Source of the DNA: an uncultured Acidobacteriota bacterium
Lineage (GTDB): Bacteria; Acidobacteriota; Thermoanaerobaculia; Gp7-AA8
Direction: 5' to 3'
Assembly (NCBI GenBank): GCA_946887105.1
Contig: CAMPKJ010000058.1
Span: forward strand, 1 to 22,028
Length of the DNA stretch: 22,028 nt
The position numbers and the translations under genes were made by a program. The notes beneath the pieces were generated by a model. The model worked only from the letters and a program-made list of their open reading frames with translations, did not search any database and was not told where the DNA came from. This document shows, piece after piece, positions 1 to 6,938 of this stretch (positions are counted from its first letter, which is position 1; each line of letters starts with the position of its first letter).

Positions 1-86
1 CCGCGGGGGTGGGCGGGAGCTCTGGCGGTACAGCCCAGGTTTCGCAAGAGCGGCCGTATCGCCAGACCGCCCGGATGCCCCCGCGG
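1..86. other. Long nested inverted repeat, candidate structured RNA
   Basis: Three nested paired segments are visible: 1-9 with 78-86 (perfect, CCGCGGGGG), 11-16 with 67-72 (perfect, GGGCGG), and 21-31 with 56-66 (11 positions, one G-U wobble on one strand). They enclose a 24-nt apical region (32-55) that contains GCAA, a GNRA-type tetraloop on the plus strand. The size and rod shape recall a small SRP RNA, but the conserved GGAA loop and AGCAG element are absent, so I do not call it that. No T-run follows, so it is not a textbook terminator. It could be a structured RNA, a repeat element, or a transcription barrier downstream of the minus-strand metallo-hydrolase. The window begins at its first base, so it may be cut. 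Confidence 0.4.
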
Positions 87-147
87 CGCTCTGGCGCCGC
101 GGCTCCCCCGTGCGCGCGTCCACGCGCACGGCTCCCAACGCCAACCA
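81..147. other. Non-coding tail with two small hairpins
   Basis: Downstream of the metallo-hydrolase stop there are two further perfect inverted repeats: 81-88 with 95-102 (8 bp, loop 6) and 110-116 with 123-129 (7 bp, loop 6). The first shares bases with the outer stem of the 1-86 structure, so the two foldings would compete. There is no T-tract on either strand, so a classical intrinsic terminator is not supported. No credible gene is seen here. Confidence 0.3.
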
Positions 148-966
148 TCAAAACAACGATAACTGCCCCGGCGCCGGAGTCCGCGGCCGCCGCCGCGCCA
201 CATCGAACAGCCCGGTCGCTTCGAACTGGCGCGCGATGGCGAAGTCGATGCTCGCGCCGGTCCGGCGCAGAAGGCGCGTACACATGTCTCGCACGATCGA
301 CTCGTGATTGTTTTTCTGCGACAGGTGAATCATGCAGAGCGTCTTCAGCTCCGCGCCGAGAAGCCGCTGCACGGCGCTCACCGATTCGTCGTTCGAGAGG
401 TGTCCGTAGCGCGACATGATCCGCCGCTTCAGCGACCACGGATAGGTGCCGGTGCGCAACATGTCCAGGTCGTGATTGGCCTCGAAGAACAGGCCGTCGC
501 AGTCGCTGAGGTGTTTGACCACAGCCTCGTTCACGTGCCCGAGGTCGCTGGCGATGCCGACGCGGGTCCCGTCGCGCGCTTCGATGACGAAGCAGGCCGG
601 ATCGGCGGCGTCGTGGATGGTGCGCCGCGCGTGCACCTGCAGTTCGCCGATGGTGAAGTGCGTGTCGTTGTCGAAGACGACCGTCTTCGTCTCCGCGGGA
701 TCGATGCGCGAGGCGTTCAGCGTCCCGCGCGTCAGGTAGATCGGGATCTGGTACTTGCGCGCGATCCGCTCCGCTCCGTGCATGTGGTCGGAGTGCTCGT
801 GCGTGAGCACGATCGCCGAAAGCGTCTCGATGTTGCGGCCGACGCTCTCGAGGCGCTTCTTCGTCTCGCGCGTTCCCAGTCCCGCGTCGACCAGAATGGC
901 CGTGCCGTCGCTCTCGAACCAGTACGCGTTCCCTGCGCTACCGGAGCTGAGCGGGGCCACGATCAT
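148..966 (-). CDS. MBL-fold metallo-hydrolase, WalJ/YycJ-type
   Basis: A 272-residue protein of the metallo-beta-lactamase fold. The metal-binding HxHxDH motif is at H56-E-H58-S-D60-H61. A further conserved His follows in the HDAADP segment (H118), then SDLGH, EANHD and GHLSN. That combination (EANHD followed by YPWxLKRRI and GHLSN) is typical of the YycJ/WalJ group. Homologues are single-domain cytosolic hydrolases; the group has been linked to cell-wall/division coordination and shows nuclease activity in some members, but the substrate here is not established. There is no signal peptide. The ATG at 966 begins exactly at the conserved first strand (MIVAPLSSGSAGNAYW). GAGGG sits only 2 nt upstream, so initiation may not rely on a normal Shine-Dalgarno site. 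It is divergent from murA, with 68 nt between the starts. The C-terminal end (RRRPRTPAPGQLSLF) is a basic, probably unstructured tail. Confidence 0.85.
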   Translation of the reverse strand: MIVAPLSSGSAGNAYWFESDGTAILVDAGLGTRETKKRLESVGRNIETLSAIVLTHEHSDHMHGAERIARKYQIPIYLTRGTLNASRIDPAETKTVVFDNDTHFTIGELQVHARRTIHDAADPACFVIEARDGTRVGIASDLGHVNEAVVKHLSDCDGLFFEANHDLDMLRTGTYPWSLKRRIMSRYGHLSNDESVSAVQRLLGAELKTLCMIHLSQKNNHESIVRDMCTRLLRRTGASIDFAIARQFEATGLFDVARRRPRTPAPGQLSLF

Positions 967-1034
967 GGCCCTCAGGATACCAGTACCGGCCGGCGGTCAG
1001 CGGACATCGAATTTCTTCACTAGAATGCGCCGCG
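967..1034. promoter_or_regulatory. Divergent intergenic promoter region (metallo-hydrolase / murA)
   Basis: A 68-nt gap separates the two divergent start codons and must hold both promoters. Toward murA the best -10 candidate is TAGAAT at 1021-1026, with no good -35 at 16-18 nt. It would place transcription start about 1-2 nt before the murA ATG, and no Shine-Dalgarno is visible, so murA may be read from a leaderless or near-leaderless mRNA. Toward the metallo-hydrolase, an extended -10-like TGGTATCCT is seen on the minus strand. Both are weak, sequence-only calls. Confidence 0.3.
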
Positions 1035-2324
1035 ATGGCTGAACGATTCATCGTCGAAGGCGGTCGCAGGCTCGAGGGGACCATCCGTCCCGGCGGGAAC
1101 AAGAATGCGGCGTTGCCGATCCTTGCCGCCTGTCTGCTCACCGACGAACCGGTGTTGCTGCGCAACCTGCCCGACATCCAGGACGTGCGGGTGATGCTCG
1201 AGATCATGGAAGGGCTCGGTGCGAGCGTCGAGCGTCTCGAGGTGAACGTCGTCCGCATCCATGCGAAGGGTGACATCAGCAGCACGCCCGACATCGAGCT
1301 CTCGAAGAAGATCCGCGCGTCGATCCTGCTGGCCGGACCGCTGCTCGCGCGCTGCGGGCGTGTGGCCGTCGCCAAGCCGGGCGGCGACGCGATCGGCCGC
1401 CGCCGCGTCGATACCCATCTCCTGGCCCTCGAAGGCCTCGGCGCACAGATCGAAGTCTCGGCGTACGAGTACCGGATGGAAGCCCGCGCGCTCAAGGGTC
1501 GCCGGATGTTCCTCGATGAGGCTTCGGTGACCGCGACCGAAAACGCGGTCATGGCCGCCGTGCTCGCCGAAGGCGAGACCAGCATCTACAACGCCGCGGC
1601 CGAGCCGCACGTGCAGGACCTCTGTCACATGCTCAACAAGATGGGCGCGAAGATCGACGGCATCGCCACGAATTCACTGCGCATCAGCGGCGTCGACTCA
1701 CTGCACGGCTGCGACTTCTACATCAACAGCGATCACATCGAGGTGGGCTCGTACATCGGCCTGGCCGCGGTCACGCGCAGCGAGCTGTTGATCGAGGACG
1801 GCGTTCCGGAGCACATGTACGCGGTGCGGCACATGCTCGAGAAGCTCGGCGTCGACATCCGCGTCGAGGGGAAGAACATCCGCGTCCCGCGCGATCAGGA
1901 GCTGCGCGTCCGCTACGACATCGGCGCGGCGGTGCCGAAGATCGACGACGGGCCGTGGCCGCTGTTTCCCGCCGATCTGCTGTCGATCATGATCATCATC
2001 GCCACGCAGGCCGAGGGAACGACGATGATCTTCGAGAAAATGTTCGAATCGCGGCTGTTCTTCACGGACAAGCTGATCGGCATGGGCGCGCGGATCATCC
2101 TCTGCGATCCGCACCGCGCCATCATCGTCGGCGGCAACCGCCTGCACGGCGCCGAGATCTCCAGCCCCGACATCCGCGCCGGCATGGCCCTGCTGCTGGC
2201 GGCGCTCTGCGCGAAAGGCGAGAGCACGATCCACAACGTGCACCAGATCGACCGCGGCTACGAGCGCATCGACGAGAGGCTGAACGCGCTGGGCGCGAGG
2301 ATCACCAGAGAGCGGGACGTGTGA
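1035..2324 (+). CDS. murA: UDP-N-acetylglucosamine 1-carboxyvinyltransferase
   Basis: MurA (429 residues, normal for the family) transfers enolpyruvate from PEP to UDP-GlcNAc, the first committed step of peptidoglycan synthesis in the cytosol. The N-terminal GGNKNAALPILAA segment (20-33) contains the conserved Lys22-Asn23. The C-terminal DIRAGMALLLAALCAKG segment is also typical. The active-site loop reads PGGDAIGRRRVDTH, with Asp118 where most MurA proteins carry the catalytic/fosfomycin-alkylated Cys (E. coli Cys115). This Asp variant is known from mycobacteria and chlamydiae, is catalytically active, and is intrinsically insensitive to fosfomycin. The ATG at 1035 gives the canonical N-terminus. 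No clear Shine-Dalgarno precedes it. It is the first gene of an operon, and its TGA shares its last base with the next start (TGATG). Confidence 0.96.
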   Translation: MAERFIVEGGRRLEGTIRPGGNKNAALPILAACLLTDEPVLLRNLPDIQDVRVMLEIMEGLGASVERLEVNVVRIHAKGDISSTPDIELSKKIRASILLAGPLLARCGRVAVAKPGGDAIGRRRVDTHLLALEGLGAQIEVSAYEYRMEARALKGRRMFLDEASVTATENAVMAAVLAEGETSIYNAAAEPHVQDLCHMLNKMGAKIDGIATNSLRISGVDSLHGCDFYINSDHIEVGSYIGLAAVTRSELLIEDGVPEHMYAVRHMLEKLGVDIRVEGKNIRVPRDQELRVRYDIGAAVPKIDDGPWPLFPADLLSIMIIIATQAEGTTMIFEKMFESRLFFTDKLIGMGARIILCDPHRAIIVGGNRLHGAEISSPDIRAGMALLLAALCAKGESTIHNVHQIDRGYERIDERLNALGARITRERDV

Positions 2325-2728
2325 TGGTGGCGGTTTCTCCATCGCCTGCCGATCTCGATGTGCTCGCGCAGGAGCGTCTCGATGACGCTCGGGCATTGTT
2401 TGATGCTGGCCGCTACGACGGAGCACAATACATGTGCGGGTACGCGATCGAGATGAAGCTCAAATCGCGGATCTGCAAGACGCATGGCTGGCCCAAGTAC
2501 CCGCCGGACGCGCTCAAGGGCGAGTTCTCGAAGGCACTAAAGACGCATAACCTAGCGGATCTATTGCTGTTCGCGAGTCCCGAGCCGACAATAGAAATGG
2601 AGAAGACGGCGGAGTGGTCGGTTGTGTCTGTTTGGAATCCCGATCAGCGTTATAAGCCCGGTGCCGTCCTCGGAGAACAAGCGGACGCAATGATCAACGC
2701 GGTGACCATATTGATGATGTTGTTATGA
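2324..2728 (+). CDS. HEPN-domain protein
   Basis: A 134-residue, mostly helical protein. The segment AQYMCGYAIEMKLKSRI (35-50) matches the A-x-x-x-x-GYAxE-x-x-LK signature of HEPN proteins. It is followed by THNLADLLLF (74-83, the conserved H-[DN]-L helix) and a C-terminal WNPDQRYKP block (104-112) seen in an uncharacterised HEPN subgroup. An R-x4-H arrangement (R49-H54) is present, but it lies right after the second helix rather than in the usual C-terminal helix, so RNase activity is not assured. HEPN proteins are often RNase toxins or RNA-binding partners of antitoxins. Start: ATG 2324, overlapping the murA stop by one base; an adjacent in-frame GTG at 2321 is possible. Codon use is visibly less GC-rich than in murA (cta, tta, ata, aaa codons), suggesting acquisition. 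It overlaps the next gene by ATGA. Confidence 0.7.
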   Translation: MVAVSPSPADLDVLAQERLDDARALFDAGRYDGAQYMCGYAIEMKLKSRICKTHGWPKYPPDALKGEFSKALKTHNLADLLLFASPEPTIEMEKTAEWSVVSVWNPDQRYKPGAVLGEQADAMINAVTILMMLL

Positions 2729-3132
2729 TCGACACTCACATCGACGTCGCGCACCTACAGCAGCTTCGCGAACGTCTCATCCGAGATCGCGGTGAGATGG
2801 CTCTGCTCGCCTTATTCGAGCGTGACGACAATCAAGGCAGGTGGGACCTGATCGTTGCCGGTGGTGGCCTTCGCGACGCCCGGCTCGAAGACTTTCGGAT
2901 CGTGGCAGATGCAATGAAGGATACCTTGACACCCGAGGAACGCCGGGAGATTCCCCGTATCGTCATCCTGCCCGACGACTACGAGCCGGTCGTCAAGCTC
3001 ATACGGAGAGTCGAGGCGAAGAACTGCGCTGGTGTTGTGGAGTTTGAGAACATCAACTTCTATCAGTTCCTCATTCGCACCGCGCGCATTTTTCACGCCG
3101 ATTCCTCAGCGGTGGGAACCGTCCACGCGTGA
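2725..3132 (+). CDS. Uncharacterised partner of the HEPN protein
   Basis: A 135-residue cytosolic protein with no signal peptide or membrane segment. I do not recognise the family with certainty. It lacks the GSxxxGxxxxxSDxD signature of the nucleotidyltransferases (MNT) that commonly pair with HEPN proteins, so it is not a standard MNT antitoxin. Visible features are an N-terminal helix (DVAHLQQLRERLIRDRG), a strand plus glycine turn (RWDLIVAGGGL, 38-48), an acidic helix with TPEERREIPRIVILPDD (68-84), and a C-terminal aromatic segment ending in RTARIF. Its ATG overlaps the HEPN stop by 4 nt, implying coupled translation and a shared function. It ends 4 nt before the proposed folP start. Like the HEPN gene it uses more AT-ending codons than its neighbours. 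An antitoxin-like or regulatory partner role is inference from layout alone. Confidence 0.6.
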   Translation: MIDTHIDVAHLQQLRERLIRDRGEMALLALFERDDNQGRWDLIVAGGGLRDARLEDFRIVADAMKDTLTPEERREIPRIVILPDDYEPVVKLIRRVEAKNCAGVVEFENINFYQFLIRTARIFHADSSAVGTVHA

Positions 3133-3136
3133 ACGT

Positions 3137-3949
3137 GTGGTAGCCGTTGTACCGACGGCGCCCGCCGTCATGGGCATCCTCAACGTGACTCCCGACTCCT
3201 TCTCCGACGGCGGTCTGCACTTCGATCGCAAGGTCGCCGTCGAGGCGGCGTTGCGGATGCATGAGGATGGCGCTGCGATCGTCGATGTCGGCGGGGAGTC
3301 GACGCGTCCCGGCTCCGAGGGAGTGTCCGCCGACGAAGAGCTCGCGCGCGTCGTGCCGGTGATCGAGGCGATCCGGACGCGCAGCGACGTCACCATCTCG
3401 ATCGATACGCGCAAGGCGCGCGTCGCGCGGGCGGCGCTCGATGCCGGTGCGAACATCATCAACGACGTGAGCGCGCTGCGGCACGATCCGGAGATGCGGC
3501 CTCTGGCGGCGAAGCGCGGCGTCCCCGTGATCCTCATGCATATGCGCGGGGAGCCGCGCACGATGCAGGAGCATCCGCATTACGACGACGTCGTCCGCGA
3601 CGTCGCCCGCGATCTCGAAACGTGGCGCGATGAAGCGGTCGCGGCGGGCGTCGATCCGGCGCAGGTGATGATCGATCCCGGCATCGGCTTCGGGAAGACG
3701 TTCGATCACAACCTCGAGCTGCTCGCGCACTGCGATCGATTCACGCATATCGCGCCGGTCGTGGTCGGCGCTTCGCGCAAGGGATTCATCGGACATCTCA
3801 CAGGCCGCCCCGGCGGCGCGTCGCGCATGGCCGGCAGTCTCGCGGCAGTGGCGGCGGCGCATCGCGGCGGCGCGGCGATCGTGCGCGTGCACGACGTGCG
3901 CGAGACCGTCGACTTCCTCAAAGTGCTGAGCGCGGTGGTTGCGCGATGA
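3137..3949 (+). CDS. folP: Dihydropteroate synthase
   Basis: DHPS (about 270 residues) condenses p-aminobenzoate with dihydropterin pyrophosphate in folate synthesis and is the sulfonamide target. All signature segments are present in order: MGILNVTPDSFSDGG, VDVGGESTRPGSEGVS, SIDTRK, NDVSAL, LMHMRGEPRTMQ, DPGIGFGKT, VGASRKGFIG, and the C-terminal VRVHDV. The start is uncertain. The open frame extends upstream into the previous gene (to 3032), but that extension has no DHPS similarity. GTG 3137 gives a normal short N-terminal strand (VAVVPTAPAVMGILN), and ATG 3170 would start directly at the first motif. No strong Shine-Dalgarno is visible, so coupling to the upstream gene is likely. It overlaps cdaA by ATGA. 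Gene order folP-cdaA-cdaR-glmM recurs in other bacteria. Confidence 0.93.
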   Translation: MVAVVPTAPAVMGILNVTPDSFSDGGLHFDRKVAVEAALRMHEDGAAIVDVGGESTRPGSEGVSADEELARVVPVIEAIRTRSDVTISIDTRKARVARAALDAGANIINDVSALRHDPEMRPLAAKRGVPVILMHMRGEPRTMQEHPHYDDVVRDVARDLETWRDEAVAAGVDPAQVMIDPGIGFGKTFDHNLELLAHCDRFTHIAPVVVGASRKGFIGHLTGRPGGASRMAGSLAAVAAAHRGGAAIVRVHDVRETVDFLKVLSAVVAR

Positions 3950-4698
3950 ATGTGTTCGAACAGCTCGCTCCCACCTGGCGCGACGCCGTCGACATCATCA
4001 TCGTCGCGTTCATCATCTATTACATCCTCTCGCTGATCCGCGGCACGCGCGCGATGCAGATCTCGATCGGGCTGATGCTCCTCGGCTCGACGACCTTCGT
4101 CGCCCGCGCGTTCGACCTGCCCGCGCTGGAAGCGATCTCGCGGCAGATCCTCTTCTATCTGCCGTTCGCGATCATCGTGCTGTTCCAGCAGGAGATCCGC
4201 CGCGCGCTGGCGCGCATGGTCGGCGATCCGCTGGCGATGTTCTTCCGCCCGCGCGCGGTCGAGTTTCCGCACGCGACGATCCTGCACACCTGCGAGGTGC
4301 TGGCCTCCAAACGCCTCGGCGCGCTGATCGCCATCGAAGGACGGCAGACGCTGCGGATGTACGAAGACGGGGCGAAGCCGGTCGACGCGATCCTGACCAC
4401 GGAATTGCTGGTGTCGATCTTCACCCCCGAGGGACCGCTGCATGACGGAGCGGTGATCGTGCGCGGGAATCGCATCGCCGCGGCGAACGCGTTCCTGCCG
4501 CTGACCAGCACGCCGGATCCGACGCTCGCGCACGGCACGCGCCATCGCGCCGCCATCGGTCTCAGCGAAGAAAGCGACGCATTCGTGATCGTGATCTCGG
4601 AAGAGAATGGCTCGATCTCCGTGGCCGCCGAAGGGACGTTGCATGAAAACGTCGACCGCGCCACGCTGACGAACATGCTCGCGGAGCGCTTCGCATGA
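3946..4698 (+). CDS. cdaA: Diadenylate cyclase, membrane-anchored CdaA type
   Basis: A 250-residue DisA_N-family enzyme that makes cyclic di-AMP from two ATP. Three N-terminal membrane helices are visible at about 15-31, 38-56 and 66-82, followed by a basic linker. The catalytic domain has both diagnostic motifs: D167-G168-A169 in GPLHDGAVIV, and R199-H200-R201 in GTRHRAAIG. FTPEGPLHDG and the ISEENGSIS strand are also conserved. The ATG at 3946 overlaps the folP stop (ATGA), and the gene's own stop overlaps cdaR the same way. The neighbours are its usual regulator CdaR and GlmM, which in Firmicutes binds and inhibits CdaA. The context therefore supports c-di-AMP control of cell-wall homeostasis. 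Confidence 0.95.
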   Translation: MNVFEQLAPTWRDAVDIIIVAFIIYYILSLIRGTRAMQISIGLMLLGSTTFVARAFDLPALEAISRQILFYLPFAIIVLFQQEIRRALARMVGDPLAMFFRPRAVEFPHATILHTCEVLASKRLGALIAIEGRQTLRMYEDGAKPVDAILTTELLVSIFTPEGPLHDGAVIVRGNRIAAANAFLPLTSTPDPTLAHGTRHRAAIGLSEESDAFVIVISEENGSISVAAEGTLHENVDRATLTNMLAERFA

Positions 4699-5444
4699 AG
4701 AACCTCGGACTGAAGATCGCCGCGCTCGTGCTCGCGTGCGTGGTCTGGTTCATCGTCTCCGGTCCGCGCCGCGAACAGGAGCGCCAGCGCACGGCCACCG
4801 CGTCTCTGTCGCTGGTCGGATTGCGCGAAGACCTGGTCATCACCACCGATGTCCGCAGCAGCGTGGCCGTTCGCGTGAAGGGACGCATCTCCGATCTTCG
4901 TTCGCTGGCGTCGCAGAATCTCGAGGCGTCGGCGGACCTCAGCCTGATCTCGAAACCGGGCGACGTCGTGGTCACGCTGCGGCCGCAGCACATCAACGTG
5001 CCGCCGGAGATCGAAGTGGTCGACATCGTGCCGAACAAAGTGCGCTTCACGATCGAGAAAGTCGGGCGGAGCTCCGTGACCATCCGTCCGTTCCTGGTCG
5101 GCGAGCCGCCGGCCGGCTATCTGGTCGGACAGGCCGTCTCCAATCCCGAGCGCGCGCTCATCGAAGGACCGATGTCGCAGATCGTCAAGCTGACCGAAGT
5201 GGCGACGGAACGGATTATCATGACCGGCCGCACCGAAACCTTCGTGCAGAACGTGCCCGTCGTCTCCGACTCGCCGCTGGTGCGGATCGTCGATCCGCAA
5301 AGGACGCAGGTCACGATTCCGGTGCTCGCGGAGGTCGGTCCGAGTCCGCAGCAGACGGAAACGACGGACACGGCGGCGACGGGCACCACCACGACTACCA
5401 CCACGGCGGCAGAACCTCCCACGGAGAACCCCGACACGCAATGA
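4695..5444 (+). CDS. cdaR: YbbR-domain regulator of diadenylate cyclase
   Basis: A 249-residue protein with a single N-terminal membrane anchor (about 5-20, IAALVLACVVWFIVSG) and an extracytoplasmic beta-rich region with YbbR-like repeats. These are seen in strands such as VAVRVKGRISDLRSL, DVVVTLRPQHINVPPEIEVVDIVPNKVRF and VSNPERALIEGPMSQI. The C-terminus (about 215-249) is a low-complexity Thr/Ala/Glu-rich tail, probably disordered. CdaR binds CdaA through the membrane and modulates c-di-AMP synthesis in Firmicutes; the same role here is inferred from domain type and adjacency. It overlaps cdaA and glmM by 4 nt on either side (ATGA). It has fewer visible YbbR repeats than the long Bacillus protein. 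Confidence 0.88.
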   Translation: MKNLGLKIAALVLACVVWFIVSGPRREQERQRTATASLSLVGLREDLVITTDVRSSVAVRVKGRISDLRSLASQNLEASADLSLISKPGDVVVTLRPQHINVPPEIEVVDIVPNKVRFTIEKVGRSSVTIRPFLVGEPPAGYLVGQAVSNPERALIEGPMSQIVKLTEVATERIIMTGRTETFVQNVPVVSDSPLVRIVDPQRTQVTIPVLAEVGPSPQQTETTDTAATGTTTTTTTAAEPPTENPDTQ

Positions 5445-6787
5445 GAGAGCTCTTCGGCACCGACGGCATTCGCGCGAAGGCGCACCAGTACCCGCTCGAC
5501 GCGGCGACGATGTTTGCGTTAGGCGAAGCGCTTGCGCATCGCCTGAAGAGCAGCGGAGACCCGCGGCCGCGCATCCTCCTGGGCATGGATACGCGCGAGT
5601 CGGGCCCCGAAATCGCGCGCTCGCTCGCGGCCGGGATGGCGGAGGGCGGCGCCGATGCGGTGCTGGTCGGCGTGATTCCGACGCCCGGCATCGCCTACCT
5701 CTGCCGCACCACCGATGCGGCCGCGAGCATTTCCATCTCCGCGTCGCACAATCCGTTCGAAGACAACGGCGTGAAGATCTTCGGCCACGACGGCATGAAG
5801 CTGCCGGACGCGACCGAGGAGGAGATCGAGGACGAACTGCGCGCGCTGCGCCGCGACACCGTGAGCATCCCGGATGCGCGGGTCGTCGAGAACGTCGAGC
5901 TGATCGAGGAGTACGAGCGTTTTCTGATGAGCGGCGTTCCGCCGATGGCGCTGGCGGGGACGAAGGTCGTGCTCGACACCGGATACGGCGCGGCGTATCG
6001 CATCGCGCCGGAAGTGTTCCGCCGTGCCGGCGCGGAAGTGGTGGTCATTCACGACACGCCGAACGGCCGCAACATCAACGAGCAGTCGGGCGCGATGCAT
6101 CCGCAGCGATTGGCGGAAGCGGTCGTGCAGCAGCAGGCGCATTACGGAGTGGCCTTCGACGGCGACGCAGACCGGGCCATCTTCGCCGACGACGCGGGCA
6201 AGATCCGCGACGGTGACGAGATCATCTATCTCTGGGCGAAGTACCTCCGCGAACGCGGCGAGCTGCGCGGCGATTGCGTCGTGACCACGGTCATGTCGAA
6301 CTTCGGCTTCGAGAAGCAACTGCAGGCGGACGGGATCGAGCTCTCCCGCGCACCGGTCGGCGACAAGTACGTGCTCGAGCTGATGCTGCAGCGCGATTCG
6401 ATCCTCGGCGGCGAGCAGTCCGGCCACATCATCGACCGCACCGTGCACACCACCGGCGACGGCATCCACACCGCGCTCGTCTTCGGTCACATCCTCGGCG
6501 AAATGGGTCAGGCCTTCTCGAAGCTGCACACGTTCGATCCGATGCCGCAGCTCCTCGTCAACGAGCGCATTGCGTCGAAGCCCGCACTCGAAACGCTGCC
6601 GCGCTATCAGGCCGCGCTCGAAGCGGCGACACGCGAGCTCGAAGGCCGCGGACGGATTCTCGTGCGCTACTCGGGGACGGAGAATCTGGTGCGCGTGATG
6701 GTGGAGGGCGAGGACGAGGGGAAGATCACGCGCATCGCGGCGGAGCTGCGCGATGTGTTGAAGGACGAGATCGCCGCGGCATCGTGA
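5441..6787 (+). CDS. glmM: Phosphoglucosamine mutase
   Basis: GlmM (448 residues) converts glucosamine-6-phosphate to glucosamine-1-phosphate on the way to UDP-GlcNAc, the substrate of MurA at the head of the same operon. The alpha-phosphohexomutase motifs are all present: the N-terminal LFGTDGIR; the phosphoserine loop SASHNPFEDNG with Ser102 as phosphorylated residue (same number as in E. coli); the Mg-binding DGDADR; the sugar-specificity loop GEQSGH; and the phosphate-binding RYSGTENLVRVM near the C-terminus. The ATG at 5441 overlaps the cdaR stop. Eleven nucleotides after the stop a palindromic repeat begins, which probably marks the operon end, although no T-tract terminator is seen. 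Confidence 0.96.
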   Translation: MRELFGTDGIRAKAHQYPLDAATMFALGEALAHRLKSSGDPRPRILLGMDTRESGPEIARSLAAGMAEGGADAVLVGVIPTPGIAYLCRTTDAAASISISASHNPFEDNGVKIFGHDGMKLPDATEEEIEDELRALRRDTVSIPDARVVENVELIEEYERFLMSGVPPMALAGTKVVLDTGYGAAYRIAPEVFRRAGAEVVVIHDTPNGRNINEQSGAMHPQRLAEAVVQQQAHYGVAFDGDADRAIFADDAGKIRDGDEIIYLWAKYLRERGELRGDCVVTTVMSNFGFEKQLQADGIELSRAPVGDKYVLELMLQRDSILGGEQSGHIIDRTVHTTGDGIHTALVFGHILGEMGQAFSKLHTFDPMPQLLVNERIASKPALETLPRYQAALEAATRELEGRGRILVRYSGTENLVRVMVEGEDEGKITRIAAELRDVLKDEIAAAS

Positions 6788-6797
6788 GAATGACGCT

Positions 6798-6930
6798 CCC
6801 CTCATCCGCCTTCGGCACCTTCTCCCCTCAAGGAGGGGAGAAGGCAAATCGGGTGCTCGGCAGTCAGGTGCGCGGAAGTAGCCTTCTCCCCTCGGCAGAG
6901 GGGAGAAGGTGCCCGAAGGGCGGATGAGGG
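6798..6930. repeat. Composite palindromic (REP/BIME-like) element
   Basis: Two arms in inverted orientation (about 6798-6845 and 6881-6930) match almost perfectly, differing by a 2-nt indel and the local loops. The arms begin or end with CCCTCATCCGCC / GGCGGATGAGGG. Each arm also contains its own hairpin of CCTTCTCCCCTC against GAGGGGAGAAGG. The 35-nt centre is unique-looking. This resembles interspersed palindromic repeats found between genes in many GC-rich genomes. It fills the glmM-dehydrogenase gap. Its right end supplies GAGGG (6926-6930), 8 nt before the dehydrogenase ATG. Confidence 0.85.
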
Positions 6931-6938
6931 TCCTCACC

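Noticed and set aside
1..86. Small SRP RNA (4.5S) on the plus strand
   Set aside because: The length and rod shape fit, but the apical GGAA loop and the AGCAG/CAGG internal loop that define SRP RNA are not present.
151..153. AT-hook in the histone-like protein (residues 151-160)
   Set aside because: The patch reads KKRGRRARPR; the AT-hook core RGRP is not present, so only a general basic patch is claimed.
2468..2485. Catalytic RX4-6H motif of HEPN RNases (R49-H54)
   Set aside because: The spacing fits, but the motif is placed after the second helix rather than in the usual C-terminal helix; kept as an observation, not as proof of RNase activity.
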